From Actinomycetes bacterium (lineage in GTDB: Bacteria; Actinomycetota; Acidimicrobiia; Acidimicrobiales; Acidimicrobiaceae), in the NCBI GenBank assembly GCA_021823385.1, contig JAKAOC010000131.1:1-6712 (forward strand): DNA of 6,712 bases. Reading direction: 5' to 3'. Positions 1-5,832 of this stretch are shown piece after piece. Each line of letters opens with the position of its first letter. The stretch's first letter is position 1. Position numbers and translations under genes: made by a program. The notes under the pieces were generated by a model. It had not been told where the DNA came from, ran no database searches, and saw nothing but the letters and a program-made list of their open reading frames with translations.

Positions 1-315
1 GGCAAGCGAGAGCTGGTTGTTGATGACCGGTGTGGTTCCCTTGCCGAACCAGTAGAGCGGGCGGTACATCAGTGCCTGGAACTGTGAGAGGTTGGTGACG
101 GAGAAATATGCGCCGCTGGAAAGCGGGAAGATGTAGTTGGGGGTGGCTCCGGGGCCCTCGGCGAAGTTGACCGTTCCGCCGGAGACCTTTGTGGCGCCTG
201 AGGATGTTGTAGAAGTCGACGAAGAACTTCCGGATCCACACGCGGCTAGCAGTGTTGCGGCCGCCGCGGTAGAAGCCAGTGCCGCTGCGATGCGGCGTAC
301 TTTCTTGGACACCAT
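1..315 (-). CDS. ABC transporter family-5 substrate-binding lipoprotein (peptide/nickel type), N-terminal part
   Basis: This is the first 105 codons of a gene that runs leftward off the window. It begins MVSKKVRRIAAALAS, a basic then hydrophobic signal peptide, followed by a lipobox LLAAC at residues 22-26. The mature protein would therefore be lipid-anchored at Cys26 on the outer face of the membrane. A Ser/Thr-rich linker (about residues 28-43) follows, then the beginning of the binding domain, with segments such as GPGATPNYIFPL and ALMYRPLYWFG. From memory these resemble the start of SBP_bac_5 (OppA/DppA-like) proteins of Actinobacteria, which deliver oligopeptides or similar solutes to an ABC permease. 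The ATG at 315 is chosen because the signal peptide starts there and AGGAGG lies 13 nt upstream, with a second AAGGA nearer the start. The ligand cannot be told from this fragment, and permease and ATPase genes would lie to the left. Confidence 0.85.
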   Translation of the reverse strand, partial: MVSKKVRRIAAALASTAAAATLLAACGSGSSSSTSTTSSGATKVSGGTVNFAEGPGATPNYIFPLSSGAYFSVTNLSQFQALMYRPLYWFGKGTTPVINNQLSLA

Positions 316-328
316 CTTTTCCTTAGAA

Positions 329-334
329 CCTCCT
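329..334 (-). promoter_or_regulatory. Ribosome binding site of the substrate-binding lipoprotein gene
   Basis: On the minus strand this reads AGGAGG, 13 nt upstream of the ATG at 315. That is longer than the usual 5-9 nt. A second purine-rich stretch, AAGGA (plus 320-324), is 4 nt from the start, so either could be used. Confidence 0.55.
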
Positions 335-347
335 GTGAAAGCGGTGA

Positions 348-418
348 CGGAACAAAATTAGCCGTCAAGTTGGCCCAGAGGTTACCGCTAGTTCACTTTT
401 GGGTCATCTTTTGTTCCG
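348..418. repeat. 10-bp perfect inverted repeat upstream of the lipoprotein gene
   Basis: CGGAACAAAA at 348-357 is matched by its exact reverse complement TTTTGTTCCG at 409-418, with 51 bp between. A second, imperfect pairing lies across it: GCGGTGAC at 341-348 against GTTACCGC at 381-388 (7 of 8 positions). All of it sits within about 105 bp upstream of the lipoprotein start, so it would fall in that gene's promoter or leader. It could be a pair of operator sites or the base of a leader RNA fold. The function is inferred; only the repeat is seen. Confidence 0.6.
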
Positions 419-437
419 GCTTTGTGATCCATGGCGC

Positions 438-646
438 GGAATCCGTTATACAGTCGTGCATACAATCGTTTATTAGCAGGTCAGGGTAGCTAAATATCAG
501 AAATGCAACGCACGGCGAATCGGATGACACGCTAAAATTTTTTTATAGCGACGGAATCCGTTGCATATAGGCGGTAACTTATCGAGGAGTACGGTAATCA
601 TGCCAGTGAGCTGGTAGAAGATGTATTACACGTACGATGGAATCCG
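438..646 (+). repeat. Three dispersed copies of GGAATCCG, two extended to CGGAATCCGTT
   Basis: Copies start at 438, 553 and 639. The first two share the 11 bases CGGAATCCGTT, and the second and third share CGAYGGAATCCG. CGGAATCCG is itself an inverted repeat (CGGA and TCCG around one A). Two related elements, GGCGAATCGGATGAC (514-528) and GGGGAATCGGGTGTC (681-695), match each other at 12 of 15 positions. All five GAATC cores are on the plus strand. They may be binding sites for one regulator or remnants of a diverged tandem repeat. Confidence 0.5.
530..550. other. AT-rich imperfect hairpin
   Basis: CGCTA (530-534) pairs with TAGCG (546-550). The pairing continues AAA with TTT past one bulged A and closes on a TTTT loop. 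The stem is weak and no T-run follows it on either strand, so it is not called a terminator. Confidence 0.35.
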
Positions 647-665
647 CGCAATGACTAGCCGGTCG

Positions 666-690
666 CCGATCAGTCCCTTTGGGGAATCGG
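666..690. other. Two-part hairpin in the gene-free stretch
   Basis: CCGAT (666-670) pairs with ATCGG (686-690). After a 3-nt bulge, TCCC (674-677) pairs with GGGA (682-685) around a TTTG loop. This gives nine pairs in total. A further hairpin follows 20 bp on, GCCGG (710-714) with CCGGC (721-725) and a 6-nt loop. On the minus strand both lie downstream of the peroxiredoxin gene, but neither is followed by a T-run, so a terminator role is unproven. Confidence 0.4.
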
Positions 691-861
691 GTGTCCATCG
701 GAAATCATCGCCGGGCTACGCCGGCTTGAGCGTCGTTCGCGCATCCGTACTATCCCGGTAGACAGCCGATGGAGACCGAGGGCCGCGGCCGCGCCCCGGC
801 GACCCTGGCGGGCACTCCCGAGGTATGGTGCGCCCCAGTGGCTAATACCGTTGGGTACCCT

Positions 862-1497
862 TCAGCGGTTCGGTTGGGGAGTGAGCCGCAGGTAGGGCTT
901 CAGCTTGCGGAAGCCCTTTGGGAATCGCTGCCTCGCCTCGTCGTCGCTGAGTGAGGTGGCGATCACCACTTCGTCGCCCTGCTTCCAGTTCACCGGCGTG
1001 GAGACCATGTACTGGTCGGTCAGCTGCAAGGAGTCAAGGACCCGTAGGATCTCGGTGAAGTTCCGGCCGGTCGAGGCGGGATAGGTGATCGTGAGGCGGA
1101 GCTTCTTGGCGGGGTCGATTATGAAGACCGAGCGCACCGTAAAGCTGTTCGAGGCGTTGGGATGGATCATGCCGAAAAGGTTGGCCACCTTGGCCTCGGG
1201 ATCACCGATCATGGGGAAGTTGACCACCTGACCCTGGGTCTCCTCGATATCCTTCTCCCATTCCAGGTGGCTCTCCACCGGATCCACCGAGAGGCCGATA
1301 ACCTTCGCGTTCCGTGCGGCAAAATCGGACTTCAAGCGGGCCACCTCTCCCAGCTCGGTGGTGCAGACCGGCGTGAAGTCCTTGGGATGGGAAAAAAGTA
1401 TCGTCCAAGCGTCGCCTATCCACTCGTGGAACCGGATCGTCCCCTGCGTGGTGGGAGCTTCGAAGTCGGGGACCACGTCCCCTAGCTGCAAGGACAT
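862..1497 (-). CDS. 1-Cys peroxiredoxin (Prx6/AhpC-TSA family)
   Basis: This is a 211-residue cytosolic thiol peroxidase that would reduce hydrogen peroxide and organic or lipid hydroperoxides using one reactive cysteine. The active-site motif is HPKDFTPVCTTEL, fitting PxxxTxxC with Pro38, Thr42 and the peroxidatic Cys45; Arg122 in VRSVFIIDP is the likely catalytic arginine. No other cysteine occurs, which makes it a strict 1-Cys enzyme needing an external thiol. The C-terminal part (TPVNWKQGDEVVI, then PYLRLTPQP) is characteristic of the Prx6 group, and the length fits that group (about 210-220). The start at 1497 is well supported: AAAAGGAG on the minus strand (plus 1503-1510) lies 5 nt upstream. 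It is divergent from the CDF exporter across 149 bp, which suggests possible shared control by peroxide or metal stress. No terminator with a T-run was seen after it. Confidence 0.95.
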   Translation of the reverse strand: MSLQLGDVVPDFEAPTTQGTIRFHEWIGDAWTILFSHPKDFTPVCTTELGEVARLKSDFAARNAKVIGLSVDPVESHLEWEKDIEETQGQVVNFPMIGDPEAKVANLFGMIHPNASNSFTVRSVFIIDPAKKLRLTITYPASTGRNFTEILRVLDSLQLTDQYMVSTPVNWKQGDEVVIATSLSDDEARQRFPKGFRKLKPYLRLTPQPNR

Positions 1498-1646
1498 CTC
1501 GGCTCCTTTTGGCGGCGGGCGTATTCAAGCACACCATATCTCATGCAGGGCGCGTAATTCGTTGCCCCCCTCCCTTTCTGACGAGCCGGCGACATCCCCG
1601 TTCGCCAGAGTCACCCGGGTAAACTGGCAGGAGGAGCTGCCTAAAG
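1498..1646. promoter_or_regulatory. Divergent control region between peroxiredoxin and CDF exporter
   Basis: These 149 bp must hold the promoters of both genes unless they start further away. ACCCGGGT (1613-1620) is an 8-bp palindrome, and GGCGA (1588-1592) is inverted as TCGCC (1602-1606). No convincing -35/-10 pair or Fur, PerR or Zur box could be recognised by eye. Confidence 0.4.
1626..1641 (+). promoter_or_regulatory. Shine-Dalgarno of the CDF exporter gene inside a small hairpin
   Basis: AGGAGGAG (1629-1636) ends 10 nt before the ATG at 1647. It is flanked by GGCAG (1626-1630) and CTGCC (1637-1641), which pair perfectly and leave GAGGAG as the loop. The strong Shine-Dalgarno fixes the start; the hairpin could present or partly mask it. 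Confidence 0.5.
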
Positions 1647-2600
1647 ATGAATTCGTCAGGAATGCAGAACTTCCATCAGCATGAGCACGCGGCACCCGCA
1701 CCCGGCGGAGAAGTGCGCTCGGGACCGTTCTATGTCGTCCTCATGCTCAACCTGGCACTCTTCGCGGCAAGCCTCGGTCTCGGCCTGCTCTCGCATTCGC
1801 TGGCGCTGATCTCGAACGCCTTTCATCTGCTTTCGGATCTGGGGGCCCTAGGTGTCGGAGCCCTGGCGGCCTGGGCGTCCGCCCGCCCGGCCTCGGCGCG
1901 GCACAGCTTCGGGATGGTAAAGGCGGAGGTTCTTGGCGCGCTTGTCACGACGCTCTTATTAATAGGTGTTTCGGTCGCTATCGTCTATGCGGCCGTTATG
2001 CGTCTGGTCGGCCACCATCTCGGGGGACCACTCAGCTCGGGAGGCGCTGACATCAGTGCGGTCGGGATCGCCGGTGTACTGGTAAACGCGGTTTCGCTAT
2101 TCGTCTTTGCCAGACAAGACAAGCGCTCGGCGTTGGTGAGGGCCAACCTGATCCACTTCTTCTCTGATGGGATCGGCTGGGTGCTGGCTCTGGCTGCCGG
2201 GCTCCTGATACTGCGTTACGGCTTCGTGGCCGCCGACCCACTGGCCAGCATTGCCGTTTCGGTGCTGGTCGTTATCGGATCGGTGAGGGTGCTTCTCGAC
2301 GTCACCAACGTCCTCATGGATGCAGTACCGAACCAGGTGGATGCCGGGAATATCCGTCACATGATGCTCGGCTCGCCGGGCGTGCAGGACGTTCATCACC
2401 TGCATGTTTGGAACCTCGGCTCGACCTCGGTGGCGCTCTCGGCCCACTTGGTGATGCGAGAGGGGATAAGCCTGCACGACGCTCAGGATCGATCAGTGCT
2501 GCTGAAGGAGCGACTGGCCAACGAGTTCGGGATCAGCCACGCGACGCTCGAGATGGAGTGCCACGTCTGCGAGGCGCCTGATCACGCCGAAGGTGCATAG
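1647..2600 (+). CDS. Cation diffusion facilitator (CDF) metal exporter, zinc-type
   Basis: This is a 317-residue inner-membrane antiporter expected to export Zn2+ (perhaps also Cd2+ or Co2+) in exchange for protons. It carries both CDF metal-site motifs: HLLSD in TM2 (His60, Asp64) and HFFSD in TM5 (His170, Asp174), the His/Asp combination linked to zinc selectivity in ZitB/CzcD-like members. SFGMVKAEVLGAL (87-99) is the conserved TM2-TM3 segment. Six membrane segments are readable at about 28-48, 52-76, 97-119, 137-155, 168-190 and 193-215. The cytosolic domain follows with VHHLHVWNLGS (about 249-259) and HATLEMECHVC (298-308). The N-terminus is His-containing (HQHEH, 10-14), and the TM3-TM4 loop has only HH (123-124) where some relatives have a long His-rich loop. 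It converges on the tetR gene with 9 bp between the stops. Substrate is inferred from family motifs. Confidence 0.93.
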   Translation: MNSSGMQNFHQHEHAAPAPGGEVRSGPFYVVLMLNLALFAASLGLGLLSHSLALISNAFHLLSDLGALGVGALAAWASARPASARHSFGMVKAEVLGALVTTLLLIGVSVAIVYAAVMRLVGHHLGGPLSSGGADISAVGIAGVLVNAVSLFVFARQDKRSALVRANLIHFFSDGIGWVLALAAGLLILRYGFVAADPLASIAVSVLVVIGSVRVLLDVTNVLMDAVPNQVDAGNIRHMMLGSPGVQDVHHLHVWNLGSTSVALSAHLVMREGISLHDAQDRSVLLKERLANEFGISHATLEMECHVCEAPDHAEGA

Positions 2601-2609
2601 CTTCCAGGA

Positions 2610-3245
2610 CTAAGCGCCGCCCGGCGATCGAACCAGCATTCCGTGCAGCACCAGGTCGGAGACTGCGTTGACGTCGGCCTCACCGAGGCTCGCGCCCATG
2701 ATTATCCTGCGCATGAAAAGCGAGCCAAAGACGGCCTCGGAGACTCGCTCCGGGTCGATGGTGGAGCGGATTTCCAGCTCGGACCGATGAGCCTCGAGGA
2801 GAGTGACCAGCGCGCCGCGGCGATGCACGTCCCATGTCGCGGCTACGAGAGTGGCCACAGCCGGATTTGCCTGGGCCTCGCCTACCAGGTTGGCGATGGC
2901 GTGCCCGGCGGGAGAGGAAAGCAGCACAACCAAGTTGGCAATGAAAGTGCGCAGATCCTTTTCCAGGTCACCTGAGTCCACGTTGCGGCCAAGGTTCAGG
3001 GATTCGCGAGCGATCGCCTCTTGGATCAACTCTTTCTTCGAGCGCCAATGGCGATAGATGGTGGACTTGCCGACACCTGCGGTGCGCGCCACGGATTCGA
3101 TGGTGAGGTCCCGGAAACCCTCGATGGCGCAGATCGCGAGGGTGGCGTCGAGGATGCGGCGATGCGCGTCGACGCTTCGTGGGCGGCCCCGCTTACGGCG
3201 CACCTCGGGGGAAATCGTCGTACCGGCCATAGTCAACGCCATCAT
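2610..3245 (-). CDS. TetR/AcrR-family transcriptional regulator
   Basis: This 211-residue DNA-binding protein probably acts as a ligand-responsive repressor. A basic N-terminal arm (RRKRGRPRS, 16-24) precedes the TetR helix-turn-helix at about 27-73. Its recognition part includes TIESVARTAGVGKSTIYRHW (48-67), a very typical match. The remaining all-helical part (about 80-205) would bind an effector and dimerise; it resembles the actinobacterial TetR_C_11-like type, from memory. The frame is open to an ATG at 3308, but I chose 3245, where AGAGG (plus 3253-3257) lies 7 nt upstream and the first residues are MMALTMAGT; ATGs at 3242 and 3230 are also possible. Two near-identical short palindromes at 3270-3293, upstream of this start, look like an autoregulatory operator. 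The targets are unknown; the ligase run upstream and the convergent exporter are candidates. Confidence 0.93.
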   Translation of the reverse strand: MMALTMAGTTISPEVRRKRGRPRSVDAHRRILDATLAICAIEGFRDLTIESVARTAGVGKSTIYRHWRSKKELIQEAIARESLNLGRNVDSGDLEKDLRTFIANLVVLLSSPAGHAIANLVGEAQANPAVATLVAATWDVHRRGALVTLLEAHRSELEIRSTIDPERVSEAVFGSLFMRRIIMGASLGEADVNAVSDLVLHGMLVRSPGGA

Positions 3246-3448
3246 GGTCCAACCTCTGTCTTGATCAACGCGGCTCCGCCCTCGCGGATCCGCATTCCCG
3301 GCCCGCATTGCGCTACGTGTGCGCCTTTGATCGGCCCTGAAGCAGAGATTAGCGAATGAGTTCGGAAAGGGAAGTGGCCAAAGAAAACCTTTACCGTCTC
3401 ATAATTTTTCTGGGACCAAAGTCCCTATAGCGTGGCCGAATACGGTCT
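3246..3448. other. 203-bp leader region between the unknown membrane protein and tetR
   Basis: This is non-coding sequence between two leftward genes, so it likely carries the tetR promoter. GGGAC (3412-3416) and GTCCC (3421-3425) form a 5-bp hairpin with a CAAA loop. On the minus strand the hairpin is followed by an A-run, not a T-run, so it is not a normal intrinsic terminator. The inverted repeat GTCTTC (3445-3450) / GAAGAC (3458-3463) spans the stop codon of the upstream gene. No clear -35/-10 pair was found. Confidence 0.4.
3270..3293. promoter_or_regulatory. Candidate operator: tandem GCGGNTCCGC palindromes upstream of tetR
   Basis: GCGGCTCCGC (3270-3279) and the perfect palindrome GCGGATCCGC (3284-3293) lie 4 bp apart, 14 bp centre to centre, 25-48 bp upstream of the tetR start. 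The 8-bp palindrome TTGATCAA (3261-3268) adjoins them. TetR regulators commonly bind such inverted repeats next to their own genes. That the regulator binds here is inference. Confidence 0.45.
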
Positions 3449-4021
3449 TCAGCGGCCGAAGACAAGAACGGAGAGGCGAAGCCGGGCGGCCAGGACGGCC
3501 ATGGAGGAGAGGGCCACCAATGCCGCGGCCAGCGATATTGAAACCGTTGACGCCCGGGCCGAAATGGCGGCGCCAAGTATCGCCCACAACGCAAAAAAGA
3601 CCAAGTCAGGGCCGTATTTGGTGCGAAGCGTGATTCGCAGGCGCTCCAGCTCCATCTCCAGCACCTTTGAAGCCATCTCGCGCTCCAGGCGGGCACTGCA
3701 GCTACCGCCTTCGCTCGAGCAGGATTCGTTGCCACAACTCCGCTCGGAACTGCAGCTCTCGGCTTCGCCGGACCAACGGGCCACCTCACGGCGGTAGGCG
3801 AGAGTGGAGACAAGCACGACCAGGGACCCGACGGCCACGGAGGCAAGTATCGCCGCCAGGCCGGCCCCCGGCGCGATGCTCGCGAAGGCGAGGAGCAGCA
3901 GCGACCAAACCCATGCTCCGGCAGCGACCAGGCCCATGCGCTTGCGGCCGTCGTAGGCTCGCTTGCGGCCCGCAAAGGAGGACCTGATGCTTATCGGTGT
4001 GGCGCCGGGAATCTGGGGCAT
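3449..4021 (-). CDS. Unknown four-helix membrane protein with a central cysteine cluster
   Basis: I do not recognise this 190-residue protein. Two hydrophobic hairpins are visible: TM1 about 30-50 and TM2 52-75, then TM3 138-155 and TM4 158-180. The basic N-terminus (GRKRAYDGRKR) suggests it lies inside, which would place the 76-137 loop in the cytosol. That loop holds four cysteines, C90, C96, C101 and C108, in an internal repeat where ESCSSE occurs at 88-93 and 99-104. A charged helical stretch rich in Glu, Leu and Arg (about 110-135) follows, possibly a coiled coil. The cluster could bind a metal or sense redox state, but no known motif fits. The start at 4021 has only a weak upstream AGG; ATG at residue 29 (position 3937) is an alternative that removes the basic tail. 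It follows the ligase by 41 bp and is probably co-transcribed. The frame is preferred over overlapping ones because only it gives a sensible membrane topology. Confidence 0.7.
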   Translation of the reverse strand: MPQIPGATPISIRSSFAGRKRAYDGRKRMGLVAAGAWVWSLLLLAFASIAPGAGLAAILASVAVGSLVVLVSTLAYRREVARWSGEAESCSSERSCGNESCSSEGGSCSARLEREMASKVLEMELERLRITLRTKYGPDLVFFALWAILGAAISARASTVSISLAAALVALSSMAVLAARLRLSVLVFGR

Positions 4022-4062
4022 CGAAGGTTAAACCTATCCGGAAGCGCTCAATGGTGGCTACC

Positions 4063-5790
4063 TCACTCCTGAACCAGGCGGGAGACCATTTCCTCCCGAA
4101 GCTGGCGCTTGAGAAGCTTGCCGGCCGCATTGCGGGGAAGTGGCTCCGGGTGAAAGAAGATGTATTTGGGCACTTTGAAGGCGGCCAACTTGGCCGCCAC
4201 GGCCGCTCGGATCGTGTCCTCGGTTGCGTCGCAACCTGCGTGCAACCGCACTACCGCGGCAACCTCCTCTCCCATCTCCAGGTCGGGAATTCCGATCACC
4301 GCGGCGTCGGCGACGCAGGGGTTGCCGTAGATGGCCGCCTCGACTTCTGCCGAATAGACGTTCTCGCCCCCGCGGATGAGTACGTCTTTGGCCCGGTCGA
4401 CGATGTAGACGAAGCCCTCGTCGTCCAAGTAGGCGAGGTCCCCGGTGCGGAACCAGCCGTCCTGGATCGCCGCAGCTGTGGCCCTCGGTCTGTTCCAGTA
4501 GCCCGGCACCACATTGGCTCCGTGGACCCACAGCTCACCGGTCTCGTAGGCGCCCGCCACTTCGCCCTCGGCACCAACCACTCTCACCTCGACGACCGGA
4601 AGCGGCCTGCCGACCGATTCGGGCCGCTGGGCGTATTCCTCTCCTGCAATGCTGGTCGCGACCGAGGAGGTTTCGGTCAGCCCGTAGCTGTTCGAGGGAA
4701 TGGCGGCGGGGAAGCGGGCGCGAAGGCGCCGCAAGAGCTCGGGCGGGGCGGGTGCGCCTCCACAGCTCACGGTGCGAAGGCTGGAGGTGTCCCGGCGTGC
4801 CAGTGCTGGTGAATTCAGCGCTTGCCAGACCATGGTCGGCACTCCGATGAAGTTGTTGATGCGCTCCCTTTCTATGAGCTCGAGCGCCCGCTCCGGATTC
4901 CAACGCCTCATCATCACGAGTTTTCCGCCTGCCATGGTATTTGGAACCAGCAGACCATGGCAGCCGGTCGCATGGAAGAGCGGAACCGAGACGAGAACCG
5001 CGTTCTGCGCCAAGGTCTCCTGCTTGGTCCCATAGGCCCTCTGGGAACGGGCAGCCAGGAAAAAGAGCGACATGAGGGTGGTGCAGATGTTGCGGTGCGT
5101 GCCGAGAGCGCCCTTGGGCCGGCCCGTTGTGCCGGAGGTGTAGAAGATGGTGGCCGTGTCCTCGGGGAGCAGCTCCACCTCGATTGGCCCGGGCGAGCCG
5201 TCCTCGAGGAGGGTGGCGAGAGGAGTGGCATCGATGCCGCGGGCCGCGAGGCGGCCACGCGTGGCGGCAAGGCTCGATTCCTCACAGCGAACGCCGAAGA
5301 GGTGGGCAAGCTCGGGCGGCGCCCCGGCCATGAGCTCGGGCAGAAGCCGCTCCATGCGGTCCTGATCCACGATCGCCGCCTTGGCGCCCGAGTCGGCGAG
5401 GCCATAGGCGAGCTCCGCCGACGCCCACCAGGCGTTCAAGGGTACGACCACGGCTCCGAGTGTGACGATCGCCCAGAACGAGGCGACCCACTCCGGGTAG
5501 TTGCGCATCGCCAACGCCACCCGATCGCCCTTGACGACGCCACGAGCTGAAAGACCCGAGCGCAGGCTCGCCACCTGCTTGGCGACCTGGGCGTAGCTGA
5601 TCCGCTCGTCCTCATAGACCAGGTAGTCGGCGTCACCGTGGGTTTCCGCCTGGCGCCAGACCTCCGCAAGGGAAGTTGGGGCGTTCTTCCAGACACGGTA
5701 GGTGCGGCCGCCGATGACCTCTTCTATGGTTTCGTAGCGCTGCCCGGGGGCGGTCATCTCCGCGGTCAATTCGGCAAGCAGGTCGGCCAT
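4063..5790 (-). CDS. Acyl-CoA ligase (class I adenylate-forming enzyme, fatty-acid type)
   Basis: This cytosolic enzyme of 575 residues would activate a carboxylic acid, probably a fatty acid, with ATP to an acyl-AMP and then transfer it to CoA. All core motifs are present (numbering from the TTG two codons upstream): the phosphate loop TSGTTGRPKG (220-229), YGLTET (371-376), GELWVHG (420-426), TGD with Asp453, the hinge DRAKD (467-471), GGENVYSAEVE (476-486) and PRNAAGK with catalytic Lys560. The length is normal for FadD-like ligases. I use ATG 5790; TTG 5796 in the same frame is also open and neither has a strong Shine-Dalgarno. CCCGGACCGGG (5805-5815), an inverted repeat around one base, lies just upstream and could fold. 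The gene begins 42 bp after the orn stop and precedes the membrane protein by 41 bp, which fits an operon. The chain length and nature of the substrate cannot be read from the sequence. Confidence 0.93.
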   Translation of the reverse strand: MADLLAELTAEMTAPGQRYETIEEVIGGRTYRVWKNAPTSLAEVWRQAETHGDADYLVYEDERISYAQVAKQVASLRSGLSARGVVKGDRVALAMRNYPEWVASFWAIVTLGAVVVPLNAWWASAELAYGLADSGAKAAIVDQDRMERLLPELMAGAPPELAHLFGVRCEESSLAATRGRLAARGIDATPLATLLEDGSPGPIEVELLPEDTATIFYTSGTTGRPKGALGTHRNICTTLMSLFFLAARSQRAYGTKQETLAQNAVLVSVPLFHATGCHGLLVPNTMAGGKLVMMRRWNPERALELIERERINNFIGVPTMVWQALNSPALARRDTSSLRTVSCGGAPAPPELLRRLRARFPAAIPSNSYGLTETSSVATSIAGEEYAQRPESVGRPLPVVEVRVVGAEGEVAGAYETGELWVHGANVVPGYWNRPRATAAAIQDGWFRTGDLAYLDDEGFVYIVDRAKDVLIRGGENVYSAEVEAAIYGNPCVADAAVIGIPDLEMGEEVAAVVRLHAGCDATEDTIRAAVAAKLAAFKVPKYIFFHPEPLPRNAAGKLLKRQLREEMVSRLVQE

Positions 5791-5832
5791 GGCCAAAATC
5801 TAGCCCCGGACCGGGCCTGAGCGGAGGCTCTT

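Larger units (their letters stand above)
316..861. other. 546-bp gene-free stretch, lower GC, rich in short repeats
   Basis: No credible coding region is visible here on either strand. Reading frames are short and match no family I recognise. A hand count over 421-660 gives about 109 G+C in 240 bases (45%), clearly below the flanking genes. The stretch lies downstream of the peroxiredoxin gene and upstream of the lipoprotein gene, both leftward, so it should hold the 3' end of one transcript and the promoter and leader of the other. It contains a 10-bp inverted repeat (348-357 and 409-418), five same-strand GAATC-cored motifs (438-690) and hairpins at 530-550, 666-690 and 710-725. I could not identify a promoter with confidence. 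It might be a regulatory leader, an unannotated small RNA locus or an eroded insertion. Confidence 0.6.

Noticed and set aside
366..377. TTGACG on the minus strand as a -35 box for the lipoprotein gene
   Set aside because: There is no acceptable -10 element 16-18 bp downstream; the nearby TAATTT is too close.
585..617. AGGAG then ATG at 600 on the plus strand
   Set aside because: The frame stops after five codons.
781..790. GGCCGCGGCC perfect palindrome
   Set aside because: A self-complementary GC-only ten-mer is easily produced by chance in GC-rich sequence; no second copy or context supports a function.
769..954. 61-codon plus-strand ORF across the end of the peroxiredoxin gene
   Set aside because: Part of it is antisense to the conserved C-terminus of peroxiredoxin, there is no ribosome site, and the translation is unfamiliar.
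3412..3425. GGGAC/GTCCC hairpin as terminator of the ligase run
   Set aside because: On the transcribed (minus) strand an A-run follows in place of a T-run, and the stem is only five pairs.
3391..3975. Alternative minus-strand frame overlapping the unknown membrane protein
   Set aside because: Its translation is unusually rich in Trp, Pro and Arg, lacks coherent helices, and looks like an out-of-frame reading of the 3449-4021 gene.
3974..4030. AAAGGAGG followed by a 14-codon plus-strand ORF (ATG at 3986)
   Set aside because: The Shine-Dalgarno-like spacing is good, but the ORF is very short and antisense to the 5' end of the membrane-protein gene. I see no further support.
3997..5550. Long plus-strand open frames opposite the acyl-CoA ligase (3997-4812 and 4822-5550, same frame)
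   Set aside because: The minus strand carries a complete, motif-rich ligase. Long antisense frames are a usual by-product of G/C-biased codons, and these translations show no domain.
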